From Candidatus Viridilinea mediisalina (GTDB lineage Bacteria > Chloroflexota > Chloroflexia > Chloroflexales > Chloroflexaceae), in assembly GCF_002532535.1 (NCBI RefSeq), contig NZ_NQWI01000042.1, forward strand, positions 1-40,399: a DNA stretch of 40,399 nucleotides. The letters run 5' to 3'. A program made the translations under genes and the position numbers. Below are positions 8,465-16,054 of this stretch, piece by piece. Numbering within the stretch: the first letter of the stretch is position 1; every line of letters starts with the position of its first letter. A model generated the notes under the pieces. That model had not been told where the DNA came from and searched no databases. It worked only from the letters and a program-made list of their open reading frames with translations.

Positions 8465-8536
8465 GCTTTTGCTCCTTATGTGTTGGGCTTGCGCCCTTGT
8501 CGCATGGGGTTCGGGGGCCAGGCCCCCGAAAAATTC

Positions 8537-8581
8537 TTTTTCTTTCGTGTTGGCGGCGTAGCCGCCAACACGAAAGAAAAA
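8537..8581. repeat. Perfect 21-bp hairpin between hdrB and frdB, dispersed family copy 3
   Basis: A 21-bp perfect stem with loop GTA. The core is GTGTTGGCGGC/GCCGCCAACAC, identical to the copies near 2850 and 17460, with outer stem CTTTC/GAAAG and flanking T5 (left) and A5 (right). Smaller GC palindromes flank it (about 8513-8527 and 8588-8600). Confidence 0.9.
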
Positions 8582-8636
8582 AGCAGGTTTGGGGCGCAGC
8601 CCCACATCCCGGCGGACGGAGGGTGTTCACATGAAC

Positions 8637-9515
8637 CTAGTTCACCTGAACACCCTCTGGTACCAATTCGTGCTCTAGCAGCACCGGCAATAAGGCGACA
8701 CGATGGGCGTCGAGGCCCAGTTCTTCTGGTTCTAGGCCGAAGGCGATGCCCATCAGTTGGGTGTAGTAGAAGATCGGTAGGGCTGCGTGGTTGCTGCCCT
8801 GGAAGCTGTCGAAGTTGTAGTGGCAGAGTGGGCATGAGAGTACCAATGCCTCTGCGCCGCGCTCACGTGCCTCGTCGGTAGTCGCGGCGACCCGGTTGGT
8901 CACCAGTTGTTCGCGGTCAACGACGTGGTAACTGCCGCAACATTGGGTCTGCAATGGCCCTTCAGCCACCGTGGCTCCCAATGCCAGCATCAGATCGTGG
9001 AGTACCCGTGGGGTCTCGGGGTCGTCCATTGCCACCTCGGAGGGCCGCAAGAGCTTGCAGCCATAGTAGGGGTAGATGGTCAGGCCGCGCAACGGACGGC
9101 GCACCCGCGCCTTGATTGCCGCCAGGCCCACCCGGTCGCGCAGCAGTTGCAAGAGGTGCAGAATCTGCGCTCTGCCGTCGTAGTCCAACTCGCCGCCACT
9201 GGTTGAGTTGATCGCCCTGATGCGTTCGGGGCGCTCTTTGGCCCACGTATTGGCCTGGGCCAGTGTGTTGAAACACATATCACAGAGGGTGGTCATCTCA
9301 TGTGCCCCCTGCTCCTCTAGGCGCGCAAACATCCGTATCGGGGCCATATGGCGGATGAGGTTGTCGTCGGTGAGCGAGTGCAACACGCCGCAACAGTTCC
9401 ACTCAGGCAACTCACACAGTTCTATGTTCAAAGCACGCAACACCGCCAGCGCCGCCCGTTCATGGTGCTGCGCCGAGACTTTGATGGTGCATCCGGGATA
9501 GTAGGCTACTTGCAT
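8637..9515 (-). CDS. hdrB: Heterodisulfide reductase subunit B-like protein (two CCG domains)
   Basis: This 292-residue protein carries both cysteine-rich CCG domains of HdrB: C9, C41-C42-G, C78/C81, and C153, C192-C193-G, C228/C231. In methanogen HdrB these bind two non-cubane 4Fe-4S clusters that reduce the CoM-CoB heterodisulfide. In bacteria, HdrB homologues usually transfer electrons to other acceptors. The length matches the family. It follows hdrC after a 283-bp repeat-rich spacer and precedes frdB. The inferred role is the high-potential exit of an Hdr complex, handing electrons to FrdB. Confidence 0.9.
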   Translation of the reverse strand: MQVAYYPGCTIKVSAQHHERAALAVLRALNIELCELPEWNCCGVLHSLTDDNLIRHMAPIRMFARLEEQGAHEMTTLCDMCFNTLAQANTWAKERPERIRAINSTSGGELDYDGRAQILHLLQLLRDRVGLAAIKARVRRPLRGLTIYPYYGCKLLRPSEVAMDDPETPRVLHDLMLALGATVAEGPLQTQCCGSYHVVDREQLVTNRVAATTDEARERGAEALVLSCPLCHYNFDSFQGSNHAALPIFYYTQLMGIAFGLEPEELGLDAHRVALLPVLLEHELVPEGVQVN

Positions 9516-9535
9516 GTCTCTTCATTCCTTGAATG

Positions 9536-9574
9536 GAGGGTTGATGGGAGAACATGGTTCTCCCATCAACCCTC
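9536..9574. repeat. Perfect 18-bp hairpin inside the operon
   Basis: An 18-bp perfect stem (GAGGGTTGATGGGAGAAC and its complement) with loop ATG, just upstream of hdrB. GGGTTGAT is shared with the 36-bp repeat that follows at 9601. Confidence 0.88.
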
Positions 9575-9600
9575 ATTCCAGCGCTTTGCTGCTGGGGGTT

Positions 9601-9691
9601 GCGGGAACCAAGTTCCCGCGCCCTTCGGGGGTTGATGCGGGAACCAAGTTCCCGCGCCCTTCGGGGGTTGATGCGGGAACCAAGTTCCCGC
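9601..9691. repeat. 36-bp tandem repeat, 2.5 copies, each with a palindrome
   Basis: Units occupy 9601-9636, 9637-9672 and 9673-9691 (partial). Each opens with the hairpin GCGGGAACCAAGTTCCCGC, followed by CGCCCTTCGGGGGTTGAT. It is identical between copies and lies in the hdrC-hdrB spacer. Confidence 0.92.
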
Positions 9692-9734
9692 AGACGACCC
9701 TAGCCAAACCTTCAACCGTTGCGCGAGCCATCCT

Positions 9735-9798
9735 CGCGTCCTCGCGTCCTCGCGTCCCCGCGTCCCCGCGTCCCCGCGTCCCCGCCTCCTCGCGTCCC
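9735..9798. repeat. 8-bp microsatellite (CGCGTCCC/T), eight units
   Basis: Eight octamers with small variation (CGCGTCCT, CGCGTCCC, one CGCCTCCT) directly abut the hdrC stop codon at 9799. It has the same 8-bp period as the arrays at both ends of the window, but a different sequence. Confidence 0.9.
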
Positions 9799-10203
9799 CT
9801 ACGACGTACTGCGCCGCATGCTTGCCACGAGTGCAATGGGGGGCAGTTCGCCCAATTGGGTGTCGGTGAGGTGCGCGAGGGCGGGTGGTTCGCTGCGTTC
9901 GCGTAGGTGAATCTGGCGGAGCGCCTCCATGATGCGGGCTACATCAATGCCGCGTGGACAGCGATCTACGCAGGTGTCGCAGCCTACACAGACCCAGAAG
10001 GTTTGTCGTTCCAGTACACCGGGTAGCCCAACGCTGAGATGGCGGATGAGCATGTCGGGTAGCAGATCCATTGCGCCTACAAGTGGGCAGCCGCCGCTAC
10101 AGGTGCCGCACTGGTAGCAGTTGGCGAGCCGCTGAGCACTCAGGGCTTCGACCTTACGCAGCAGTTCGTCAGGGCCGCCATTGGCACGAATGTTCATACT
10201 CAT
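9799..10203 (-). CDS. hdrC: Heterodisulfide reductase subunit C-like ferredoxin
   Basis: The 134-residue protein has two 4Fe-4S motifs typical of HdrC: C29/32/35/39 within CYQCGTCSGGCP and C72/75/78/82 within CVGCDTCVDRCP. HdrC relays electrons from HdrA to HdrB. Its start overlaps the stop of the upstream Fe-S gene by four bases. The C-terminal tail is Arg/Ser-rich and ends exactly at an octamer repeat, so the last few residues may be repeat-driven. Confidence 0.9.
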   Translation of the reverse strand: MSMNIRANGGPDELLRKVEALSAQRLANCYQCGTCSGGCPLVGAMDLLPDMLIRHLSVGLPGVLERQTFWVCVGCDTCVDRCPRGIDVARIMEALRQIHLRERSEPPALAHLTDTQLGELPPIALVASMRRSTS

Positions 10204-11045
10204 TGTTGCCCCCGATCTAGCTCCAATTTTTCAGTGATCAAACTGAGCGGAATATCCTCAGGGCAGACGCGCTCACACTCGTCGCAGCCGGTGCAGCGTT
10301 CGGCCAAATGGTAAGCACGCATCATGTGGAAGGTGAAGATGCTCCCCATGTCGCGGGCCTGCCGCCGGGGATCGTCGCGCTCGAGGCTCAAGGCGCAACG
10401 CTTGCAGAAGCAGAGCGGGCAGACGGTCTGGCAGGCGTAACAGAGCGTGCAGTTGCTCAGTTGGGCTTGCCAAAAGGCGCGGCGCGTCGGCGCATCCATC
10501 GCCTCAAGTTTGCGTACATCGGTGATACGCGCATCCTCCACTGCTGCCGGGGCGCTCACCACCGTGCCCAACAACTCATCGTAGAGATCGGGCACCGGCT
10601 TGGGACAGGAGGCACACTTTTCGAGCAAGCGTTCCGGCCCCACCGTGGGACGCTCGCTGGCGGGATCCCACCAAGCAATGGGCGTCTCATCGCCCACCTC
10701 AACCAGTTCTGGGTCGGCCATGCCGTGGCAGACCACCCCGATCACATGCAGGTTCTCGCGTTTGACCTGGTTAAAGCGCAGCAGTTCAATCACACTGCGC
10801 GCATCACACATCTTGAGCGCAATCCCGACGCGCTGGTCGGCATACTTATGCAGTGCTCCTGCGAGGTTGGGCACACAAACGGCGTTCCAAACCAGGCGTT
10901 CCGCCTCAGAGGATGAGCGGGCTGCAAAGGGGGCCACCCGCAGCGCCCGCGAACCCTGGCGGTAGCCCAGAAAGAGATCAATGCTACCAGCGTCAAGCAG
11001 CGCCGTTGCTCGCTCACGTAGTTGCTGTTCAATCAAGCTTGACAT
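10200..11045 (-). CDS. Cysteine-rich 4Fe-4S protein of the Hdr cluster
   Basis: This 281-residue protein has an N-terminal region without cysteine motifs (residues 1-140), a CASCP pair near 144-147, then C199/202/205/209 followed by a C-x2-C-x-C-x2-C run (209-217), and a final C251/254/257/261 motif. It resembles the beta-type electron-input Fe-S proteins found beside MvhD and Hdr genes in bacteria (FdhB/FrhB-like in general character), but I cannot assign it to a named family with certainty. It overlaps mvhD by one base (TAATG) and hdrC by four, so it is in the same transcript. A likely job is to feed electrons from a pyridine nucleotide, formate or another donor enzyme into MvhD-HdrA. This is inferred from position. 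Confidence 0.75.
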   Translation of the reverse strand: MSSLIEQQLRERATALLDAGSIDLFLGYRQGSRALRVAPFAARSSSEAERLVWNAVCVPNLAGALHKYADQRVGIALKMCDARSVIELLRFNQVKRENLHVIGVVCHGMADPELVEVGDETPIAWWDPASERPTVGPERLLEKCASCPKPVPDLYDELLGTVVSAPAAVEDARITDVRKLEAMDAPTRRAFWQAQLSNCTLCYACQTVCPLCFCKRCALSLERDDPRRQARDMGSIFTFHMMRAYHLAERCTGCDECERVCPEDIPLSLITEKLELDRGQQ

Positions 11046-11461
11046 TAGGATACCTTCATCTTGAGCGGCCCGAGCGCCCGCAACTCTTCGGTCATCTCGC
11101 TGACAATCGTCGCAAAACGGGCACCCTCAGCCCCAGAGACCCAATCGAGGCGGAAGCGGCGTTCATCAATCCCAAAGAAGTCGAGGATGCGCGCGAAGGT
11201 TGCAAAGCGATCTTGGGCGAAATGGTTGCCCGAAACATAATGGCAATCGCCCGGATGGCAACCAGCCACCAGCACCCCATCGGCCCCATGCTCAAAGGCG
11301 CGGGCCACAAAGATCGGATCGATGCGCCCGCTGCACATCACGCGCACAATGCGGATGTTGGCCGGATACTGGGCACGACTCACGCCCGCCGTATCGGCCC
11401 CAGTATAGGCGCACCAGCTACAGAGCAGTCCTAAAATGTTTGGCTCAAAACGCTCACTCAT
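11045..11461 (-). CDS. mvhD: MvhD-like hydrogenase delta subunit (2Fe-2S)
   Basis: The 138-residue product fits the MvhD/FlpD family: CSWCAYTGAD (C14, C17), RVMCSGRIDP (C43) and GCHPGDCHY (C68, C73). In methanogens MvhD links the MvhAG hydrogenase to HdrA; in bacteria it links other donors to HdrA. No hydrogenase large or small subunit gene is in the window. The ATG at 11461 was chosen over an upstream in-frame ATG because the conserved part begins there and it overlaps the hdrA stop by eight bases, a normal coupling geometry. Confidence 0.92.
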   Translation of the reverse strand: MSERFEPNILGLLCSWCAYTGADTAGVSRAQYPANIRIVRVMCSGRIDPIFVARAFEHGADGVLVAGCHPGDCHYVSGNHFAQDRFATFARILDFFGIDERRFRLDWVSGAEGARFATIVSEMTEELRALGPLKMKVS

Positions 11462-14400
11462 TGGTGGCCCCCTCCCAGGCCGTCTCAATCATCGCCAGCA
11501 ACTGCGGATCGGTGAAGCCGCGCTGCTGCAACGCCCCGGAGGGGCATGCCGCCACGCAGGTGCCACAGCCTTTACACAGTACCTCTTCAATCAGCACCAG
11601 ATTCTGGAGCGCATCCATGCTCATTGCGCCATACGCGCATGAGTCGAGGCAGAGCCCACAGCCCGAACAGAGTTCCGGTTGCACTTCGGCCACAATCGCT
11701 TCAACACTAACCTCGCCGCGCAGCAGTGGTATCGCCGCCCGCGAGGCCGCCCCCGCCGCTTGAGCCATCGTGTCGGCGATCGTGCGCGGATAGTGATCCG
11801 AGCCGCACAGGTAGATGCCTTCGGTGTTGAAATCGAGCGGGCGGATCTTGGCATGGGCCTCGTTGTAGAAGTCCTGGCCGTTGGCCGCCACCTTGAGCAT
11901 CTGCTTCAAACGGCTCGTCTCGCTATCGCCACGCAGCGCCGCCGTCAGCACCACCAGATCGGCCTCCAGGGTGAGCTCATCGCGCAACAGCGTATCATAG
12001 ACCGTCACCTCAAGCCCACTCTGCGTTGCCGCAACCGTCGGCGGACGCGCCGTATCATAGCGCACCCGCAGCGGCTCCACCTCACGCAGCATCTGGGTGA
12101 AATGCTCCTCCTGGCCCTTGCCATAGACGCGCAGATCATGGTAGAGCAGGCTCAACTTGGCGGTGGGCGCGGCCTCGCGCAGCCGCCGCAGGTTCTTCAC
12201 CGCAATGCCACAACCAATGCGGCAGCAGTTGGGATTCTCAGCTTCAAGCGAACCAGCGCAGTTGATCATCACCACCGAACGGGGCTGGCCCAAGGTGCCT
12301 TCGCGCAGGTGGCGCTCCAACTCAAGCTGAGTGATCACCCGTGGCTCATTGCCATAGCCATAACGCCCGTGCAGATTGGCCTCACGGAAACCCGTGGCCA
12401 CAATCATCGTCCCGACGCGCACCTCATTGATCTCGCCGCCAATGCCCTCATCGAGGGTCACGCGGAAATCACCGACGTGCCCACTGATCTCCCGCACCTC
12501 CGTGCCCAAAAAGAGCTTGATGCGCGGGCGCTGCTGCACCGCATGAACCATCTGTTCGCGCAGTTCACTTGCCGCAACATCCCCCGGCGCAAGGGTAGCC
12601 AAGGTATTGAGCTTACCGCCCAAGATCGGCTCGCGCTCCACCAGGTAGGTATTGATACCCATATCGGCCAGGGTCAACGCCGCATTCATTCCGGCCACCC
12701 CGCCGCCAATCACCAGACAATCGGGATGCACCGGCAACATCTGGGCAGTCAGCGGGCGCATCTGGTCGGCCCGCGCCACCGCCATGCGTACCAGATCAAT
12801 TGACTTGGTTGTCGCCGCGCCCGGCGCGCCAGAGTGAACCCAGGAGCACTGATTCCGAATATTGGCCATCTCAAAGAGGCCCGCGTTCAAACCCACCTCA
12901 GCGCAGGTCTGTTGAAAGACCGGCCCGTGGGTAATGGGCGAACAGGCCGCGACAACGACCCGATTGAGCCCATTGGCATCAATCGCGGCACGGATGCGCC
13001 GCTGTGCATCCTCAGAGCAGGCGAAGGTCGAACTCTCGACAAAACTAACCCCGGGCAGCGTCTGAGCCGCCTCAGTCACCGCCGCAACATCCACAAAGCC
13101 ACCAATATTCTTGCCGCAACTACAGACAAAGACGCCGGTGCGGGTTGGCTCATCGCTCACCTCACGCTCAGCGGGCGGCTCAGGCGGCTTAGCGCGCGTC
13201 CGCGTCGCCAGCGGAATGGCGGCACGCCCGGCGGCACCACAGGCCTGGGCCACACTATCAGGAATATCGTTGGGCCCCTGAGCCCCACCCGCCAAAAAGA
13301 TCCCCTCGCGCGTCGCGTGCAACGGCTCCCGCAGGGGATCGCGGGGCACAAAAAAGCCGTGGTCGTCCACCGCAATATCGAGCGCCTGCGCCAAGCGCCG
13401 ATTATCGGGCGAAGGCACCACCGCAGTTGAAAGCACCAGCATGTCGAAGCTTTCATGGTGCATCGTGCCAGTAAGCGTATCGGCATAGGTAAGCGTAACA
13501 CTCTGATCGGAATTCTCACTCACCATTGCCGGGCGGCTACGGACATAGCGCACCCCATGTGCAGCGGCGCGCTCATAATACTGCTGGAAATCTTTCCCAT
13601 AGGCGCGCAGATCCATATAAAAAATAGTCGCCTCAGTGTCTGGAGCGTGTTCCCGCGTAATCAACGCCTCCTTGGTCGCATACATACAGCAGATCTTCGA
13701 GCAATAGGGATAACCGCCCTGCTCGCTGCGCGAACCGACACACTGGATCCACGCGATACGCTGCGGCACCTTACCATCGGAGGGGCGGGTGATGTGGCCA
13801 TCGCTCGGCCCAGAAGCGGAGAGAATACGCTCATACTGAAGCGCAGTCAACACATTGGCAAAACGCCCAAAGCCATACTCCTTGCGCAACTCCGTTGGTT
13901 CCAGCAACTCAAAGCCGGTCGCCACAATCACACTGGCCGCCGTCACCCGCAGCGGACGGGAGCGGCGCAGGAAAGAGATCGCCCGCGGGCCACAGGCGCG
14001 GTCACAAGCCCCACAGCCAGTACAATGGGCATAATCAATCGTATAGATCGCCGGCACCGCCTGGGGAAACTGCAAATAGATCGCCTTACGCTGCGAAAGG
14101 CGACCATTAAAGGTATCGTCAACATCCACAGGACAAGCGCGGGCACAATCGCCACAACCCGTACACAACTCCGGGTCAACATAGGTCGTTTGGCGCCAGA
14201 TCGTCACCTCAAAATTACCCACCGAACCCTTAACTTGCTCAACGCGAGCGGAAGTAAGCAGCGTAATATTGGGATGGCGCGCCAACTCAACCATTTTTGG
14301 TGCAGCGATACAAATGGCACAATCGTTGGTTGGAAACGTCTTATCCAACTTAACCATCGTGCCACCAATACTCGCCTGGCGCTCAACCACCAAAACGCGG

Positions 14401-14486
14401 TAGCCCTTCTCAGCCAAATCGAGGGCCGCCTGCATGCCACTAATGCCAGCGCCAATCACAAGGGTATCGTAGCTTTGTGTTTGCAT
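11454..14486 (-). CDS. hdrA: Double-length HdrA-like flavoprotein (tandem FAD modules)
   Basis: HdrA is the flavin subunit that splits electron pairs in heterodisulfide reductase complexes. At 1010 residues this is well above the ~650 of classical HdrA and reads as two HdrA-like halves. Half one has an FAD motif (VIGAGISGMQ, residues 10-19), 4Fe-4S motifs C108/111/114/118 and C155/158/161/165, and a CVGSR...YCSKICC cluster (249-267). Half two opens with the HdrA-type CSCGKNIGG (455-463) and AACSP (C515), then a second FAD motif (VIGGGVAGM, 592-600), and ends with C940/943/946/950 and C971/974/977/981. It is the first gene of the cluster. SD-like AAGG lies seven bases before the ATG. I could not identify a convincing promoter in the 500 bp upstream. 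Confidence 0.92.
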   Translation of the reverse strand: MQTQSYDTLVIGAGISGMQAALDLAEKGYRVLVVERQASIGGTMVKLDKTFPTNDCAICIAAPKMVELARHPNITLLTSARVEQVKGSVGNFEVTIWRQTTYVDPELCTGCGDCARACPVDVDDTFNGRLSQRKAIYLQFPQAVPAIYTIDYAHCTGCGACDRACGPRAISFLRRSRPLRVTAASVIVATGFELLEPTELRKEYGFGRFANVLTALQYERILSASGPSDGHITRPSDGKVPQRIAWIQCVGSRSEQGGYPYCSKICCMYATKEALITREHAPDTEATIFYMDLRAYGKDFQQYYERAAAHGVRYVRSRPAMVSENSDQSVTLTYADTLTGTMHHESFDMLVLSTAVVPSPDNRRLAQALDIAVDDHGFFVPRDPLREPLHATREGIFLAGGAQGPNDIPDSVAQACGAAGRAAIPLATRTRAKPPEPPAEREVSDEPTRTGVFVCSCGKNIGGFVDVAAVTEAAQTLPGVSFVESSTFACSEDAQRRIRAAIDANGLNRVVVAACSPITHGPVFQQTCAEVGLNAGLFEMANIRNQCSWVHSGAPGAATTKSIDLVRMAVARADQMRPLTAQMLPVHPDCLVIGGGVAGMNAALTLADMGINTYLVEREPILGGKLNTLATLAPGDVAASELREQMVHAVQQRPRIKLFLGTEVREISGHVGDFRVTLDEGIGGEINEVRVGTMIVATGFREANLHGRYGYGNEPRVITQLELERHLREGTLGQPRSVVMINCAGSLEAENPNCCRIGCGIAVKNLRRLREAAPTAKLSLLYHDLRVYGKGQEEHFTQMLREVEPLRVRYDTARPPTVAATQSGLEVTVYDTLLRDELTLEADLVVLTAALRGDSETSRLKQMLKVAANGQDFYNEAHAKIRPLDFNTEGIYLCGSDHYPRTIADTMAQAAGAASRAAIPLLRGEVSVEAIVAEVQPELCSGCGLCLDSCAYGAMSMDALQNLVLIEEVLCKGCGTCVAACPSGALQQRGFTDPQLLAMIETAWEGATNE

Positions 14487-14608
14487 AGTAAGCCTTAGGG
14501 GTAGGGGATAGGAAATAGGGGATAGGGGATAGGAAATAGGTTTGCGGCATTAGGAAGGGCTGTATGCCTCCAAGTAGTAACGTGGACTGAAACCACTTTG
14601 CGCCGTAG

Positions 14609-14674
14609 GTAGTGCCGACTTTAGTCGGCTGCCCATCGTTGCCAAAGACCTCAGCCGACTAAAGTCGGCACTAC
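14609..14674. repeat. Stem-loop, 23-bp perfect arms (GTGCCGACTTTAGTCGGC type)
   Basis: Arms at 14609-14631 and 14652-14674 are perfect complements around a 20-nt loop. Each arm contains its own palindrome GCCGACTTTAGTCGGC. The same design with different bases recurs at 20902-20939, so this is a dispersed family. Confidence 0.9.
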
Positions 14675-14748
14675 GATGTCCGCGAACCATGGACTATTCA
14701 GCATGACAGGCTGCTGGGATACGTAGCAATTTCTGCTTGCCTTTACAC

Positions 14749-14778
14749 AAAAAAAGACGCAAGGACACGACCTGCGTC
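14749..14778 (-). terminator. Intrinsic terminator downstream of the ABC ATPase gene
   Basis: On the minus strand GACGCAGG, a short loop and CCTTGCGTC (one bulged base) are followed by seven Ts (14755-14749). It lies about 210 bp past the ABC ATPase stop and would shield the hdr operon from read-through. Confidence 0.7.
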
Positions 14779-14935
14779 ATTGCGGCGTACACTTGCATCG
14801 TTGCAAGTACCAAAACAAAAACATATGCTAACTATCGGATACGGCTCACTGTACCACACAGCCCCTAGCTCTGTCTGTGGTAATTTCGCTACCTGAATTG
14901 GAGAGAAGTCAATACTTCGTGAAAAGAGGTGCTAG

Positions 14936-14990
14936 TACCATGTTCAGCAATCTGCAATCTACAATCTACAATCTACAATCGTAAATGGTA
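14936..14990 (+). repeat. Shortened copy (55 bp) of the TIR element
   Basis: It begins TACCATGTTC, has GCAATCT/ACAATCT heptamers, and ends with the full right terminal repeat GTAAATGGTA. About 52 bp of the centre is missing compared with full copies. No 3-bp duplication is visible; the right end directly abuts the stop codon (TTA on plus) of the ABC ATPase gene. Confidence 0.82.
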
Positions 14991-15956
14991 TTACCCCTCA
15001 GCCGTGAGGCGCAAGAAGAGTTCTTCGAGGTTTTCGGCCTGGGGTCGGAATTCACTGATCACGAGCCCTGCGGCAATGAGGTGGCTAAGTAGTGCGGCCT
15101 GCTGCTCTTCGTCGGAGCTGTCAAACTCAACGATCAGAGCCTGGCTGTCACTATAGTCCGGGCGCACAAGCTGGGGGTGCGGCAGCCCATCAGTTGGATG
15201 TGCCGCCAGTTGCTGCAGCAGTTCCTGTGCCCGCTCAAGTTCGCGCAGCAGGCGGATGCGTAGCCGCGCTCCACCCTGCAATTGGCGGCGCACCGTGTCA
15301 ACCGGGCCGCTCACAATCAGGGTGCCACTCTCGATGATCCCAATTTCGGTGCAGATCTCCGCCAATTCGCTCAGGATGTGCGAACTGAGCAGAATGGTTT
15401 TGCCCATTTCGCGCAGGGTGCGCAGCAGTTCGCGTAACTCCACCCGCGCCCGTGGGTCTAGCCCACTGGCCGGTTCGTCGAGCAGCAGCACCGGCGGATT
15501 ATGCACCAACGCATGGGCGAGGCAGAGGCGCTGCTGCATGCCCCGTGAGAGCTGTTGAACATAGGCGTCGCGTTTGTGGCTCAGATCAACCAAGCTCAAC
15601 AATTCGTCCACGGTGCGCTTACGCTGCTGCGCCTCAAGCCCATAGCAGCGCGCAAAAAAATCGAGATACTCCCAAACGCGCAGATCGTCATAGACCCCAA
15701 AGAAGTCGGGCATATACCCAACCATGCGTTGGCCCCCACCGGGCTGGAGCTTCTGGCCAAGCATGCGAATCTCGCCACTACTCGGCTCCAACAGACCCGC
15801 CAACAGCCGCAATGTCGTGGTCTTGCCCGCCCCATTTGGCCCAATGAAGCCATAGATGCTGCCCCGCTCGACCTGGAGGTTGAGCTGATCAAGCGCCACC
15901 ATCCGCCCATAGCGGCGTGTCAGGTTGATGGTTTCAATCGCGTAAGCTTGTTCCAT
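14991..15956 (-). CDS. ABC transporter ATP-binding protein (CcmA/drug-export type)
   Basis: The 321-residue ATPase has Walker A GPNGAGKTTT (near residue 39), signature LSRGMQQR, Walker B VLLLDEPASGLDP and a switch His in LLSSHILSE. The extra ~100 residues after the nucleotide-binding domain resemble the DUF4162-like tail of exporters with separate ABC-2 permeases. No permease gene is adjacent: the downstream neighbour is the hdr operon and the upstream neighbour is divergent gnd. The partner must be elsewhere or lost. The stop codon directly touches a repeat element, so the native end may have been altered by insertion, although the length is normal. Confidence 0.9.
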   Translation of the reverse strand: MEQAYAIETINLTRRYGRMVALDQLNLQVERGSIYGFIGPNGAGKTTTLRLLAGLLEPSSGEIRMLGQKLQPGGGQRMVGYMPDFFGVYDDLRVWEYLDFFARCYGLEAQQRKRTVDELLSLVDLSHKRDAYVQQLSRGMQQRLCLAHALVHNPPVLLLDEPASGLDPRARVELRELLRTLREMGKTILLSSHILSELAEICTEIGIIESGTLIVSGPVDTVRRQLQGGARLRIRLLRELERAQELLQQLAAHPTDGLPHPQLVRPDYSDSQALIVEFDSSDEEQQAALLSHLIAAGLVISEFRPQAENLEELFLRLTAEG

Positions 15957-16054
15957 GATTTTACCTTATACTGGATATTGGATACAGTGGGGTTTGGAGC
16001 TACGCCCCAACATAACTAGCTATCGGCCATTGGGCATAGTATAAAGGACAACAC

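Larger units (their letters stand above)
14487..14990. other. 504-bp spacer upstream of hdrA
   Basis: No gene is seen here. It holds a purine-rich imperfect repeat (GGGGATAGGAAATA-type, about 14503-14538), a 23-bp stem-loop, an intrinsic terminator for the ABC gene, a small ACTTGCA/TGCAAGT dyad (about 14791-14808) and a shortened TIR-element copy. The hdr operon promoter should lie in it, but no good -35/-10 pair stands out. Confidence 0.7.

Noticed and set aside
11679-14498. Plus-strand open frames across hdrA
   Set aside because: They are shadows of hdrA; Arg/His-rich composition and no motifs.
14487-14990. tRNA or small RNA gene in the hdrA spacer
   Set aside because: Dyads are present but none forms a cloverleaf, and no TTCRANNC box was found.
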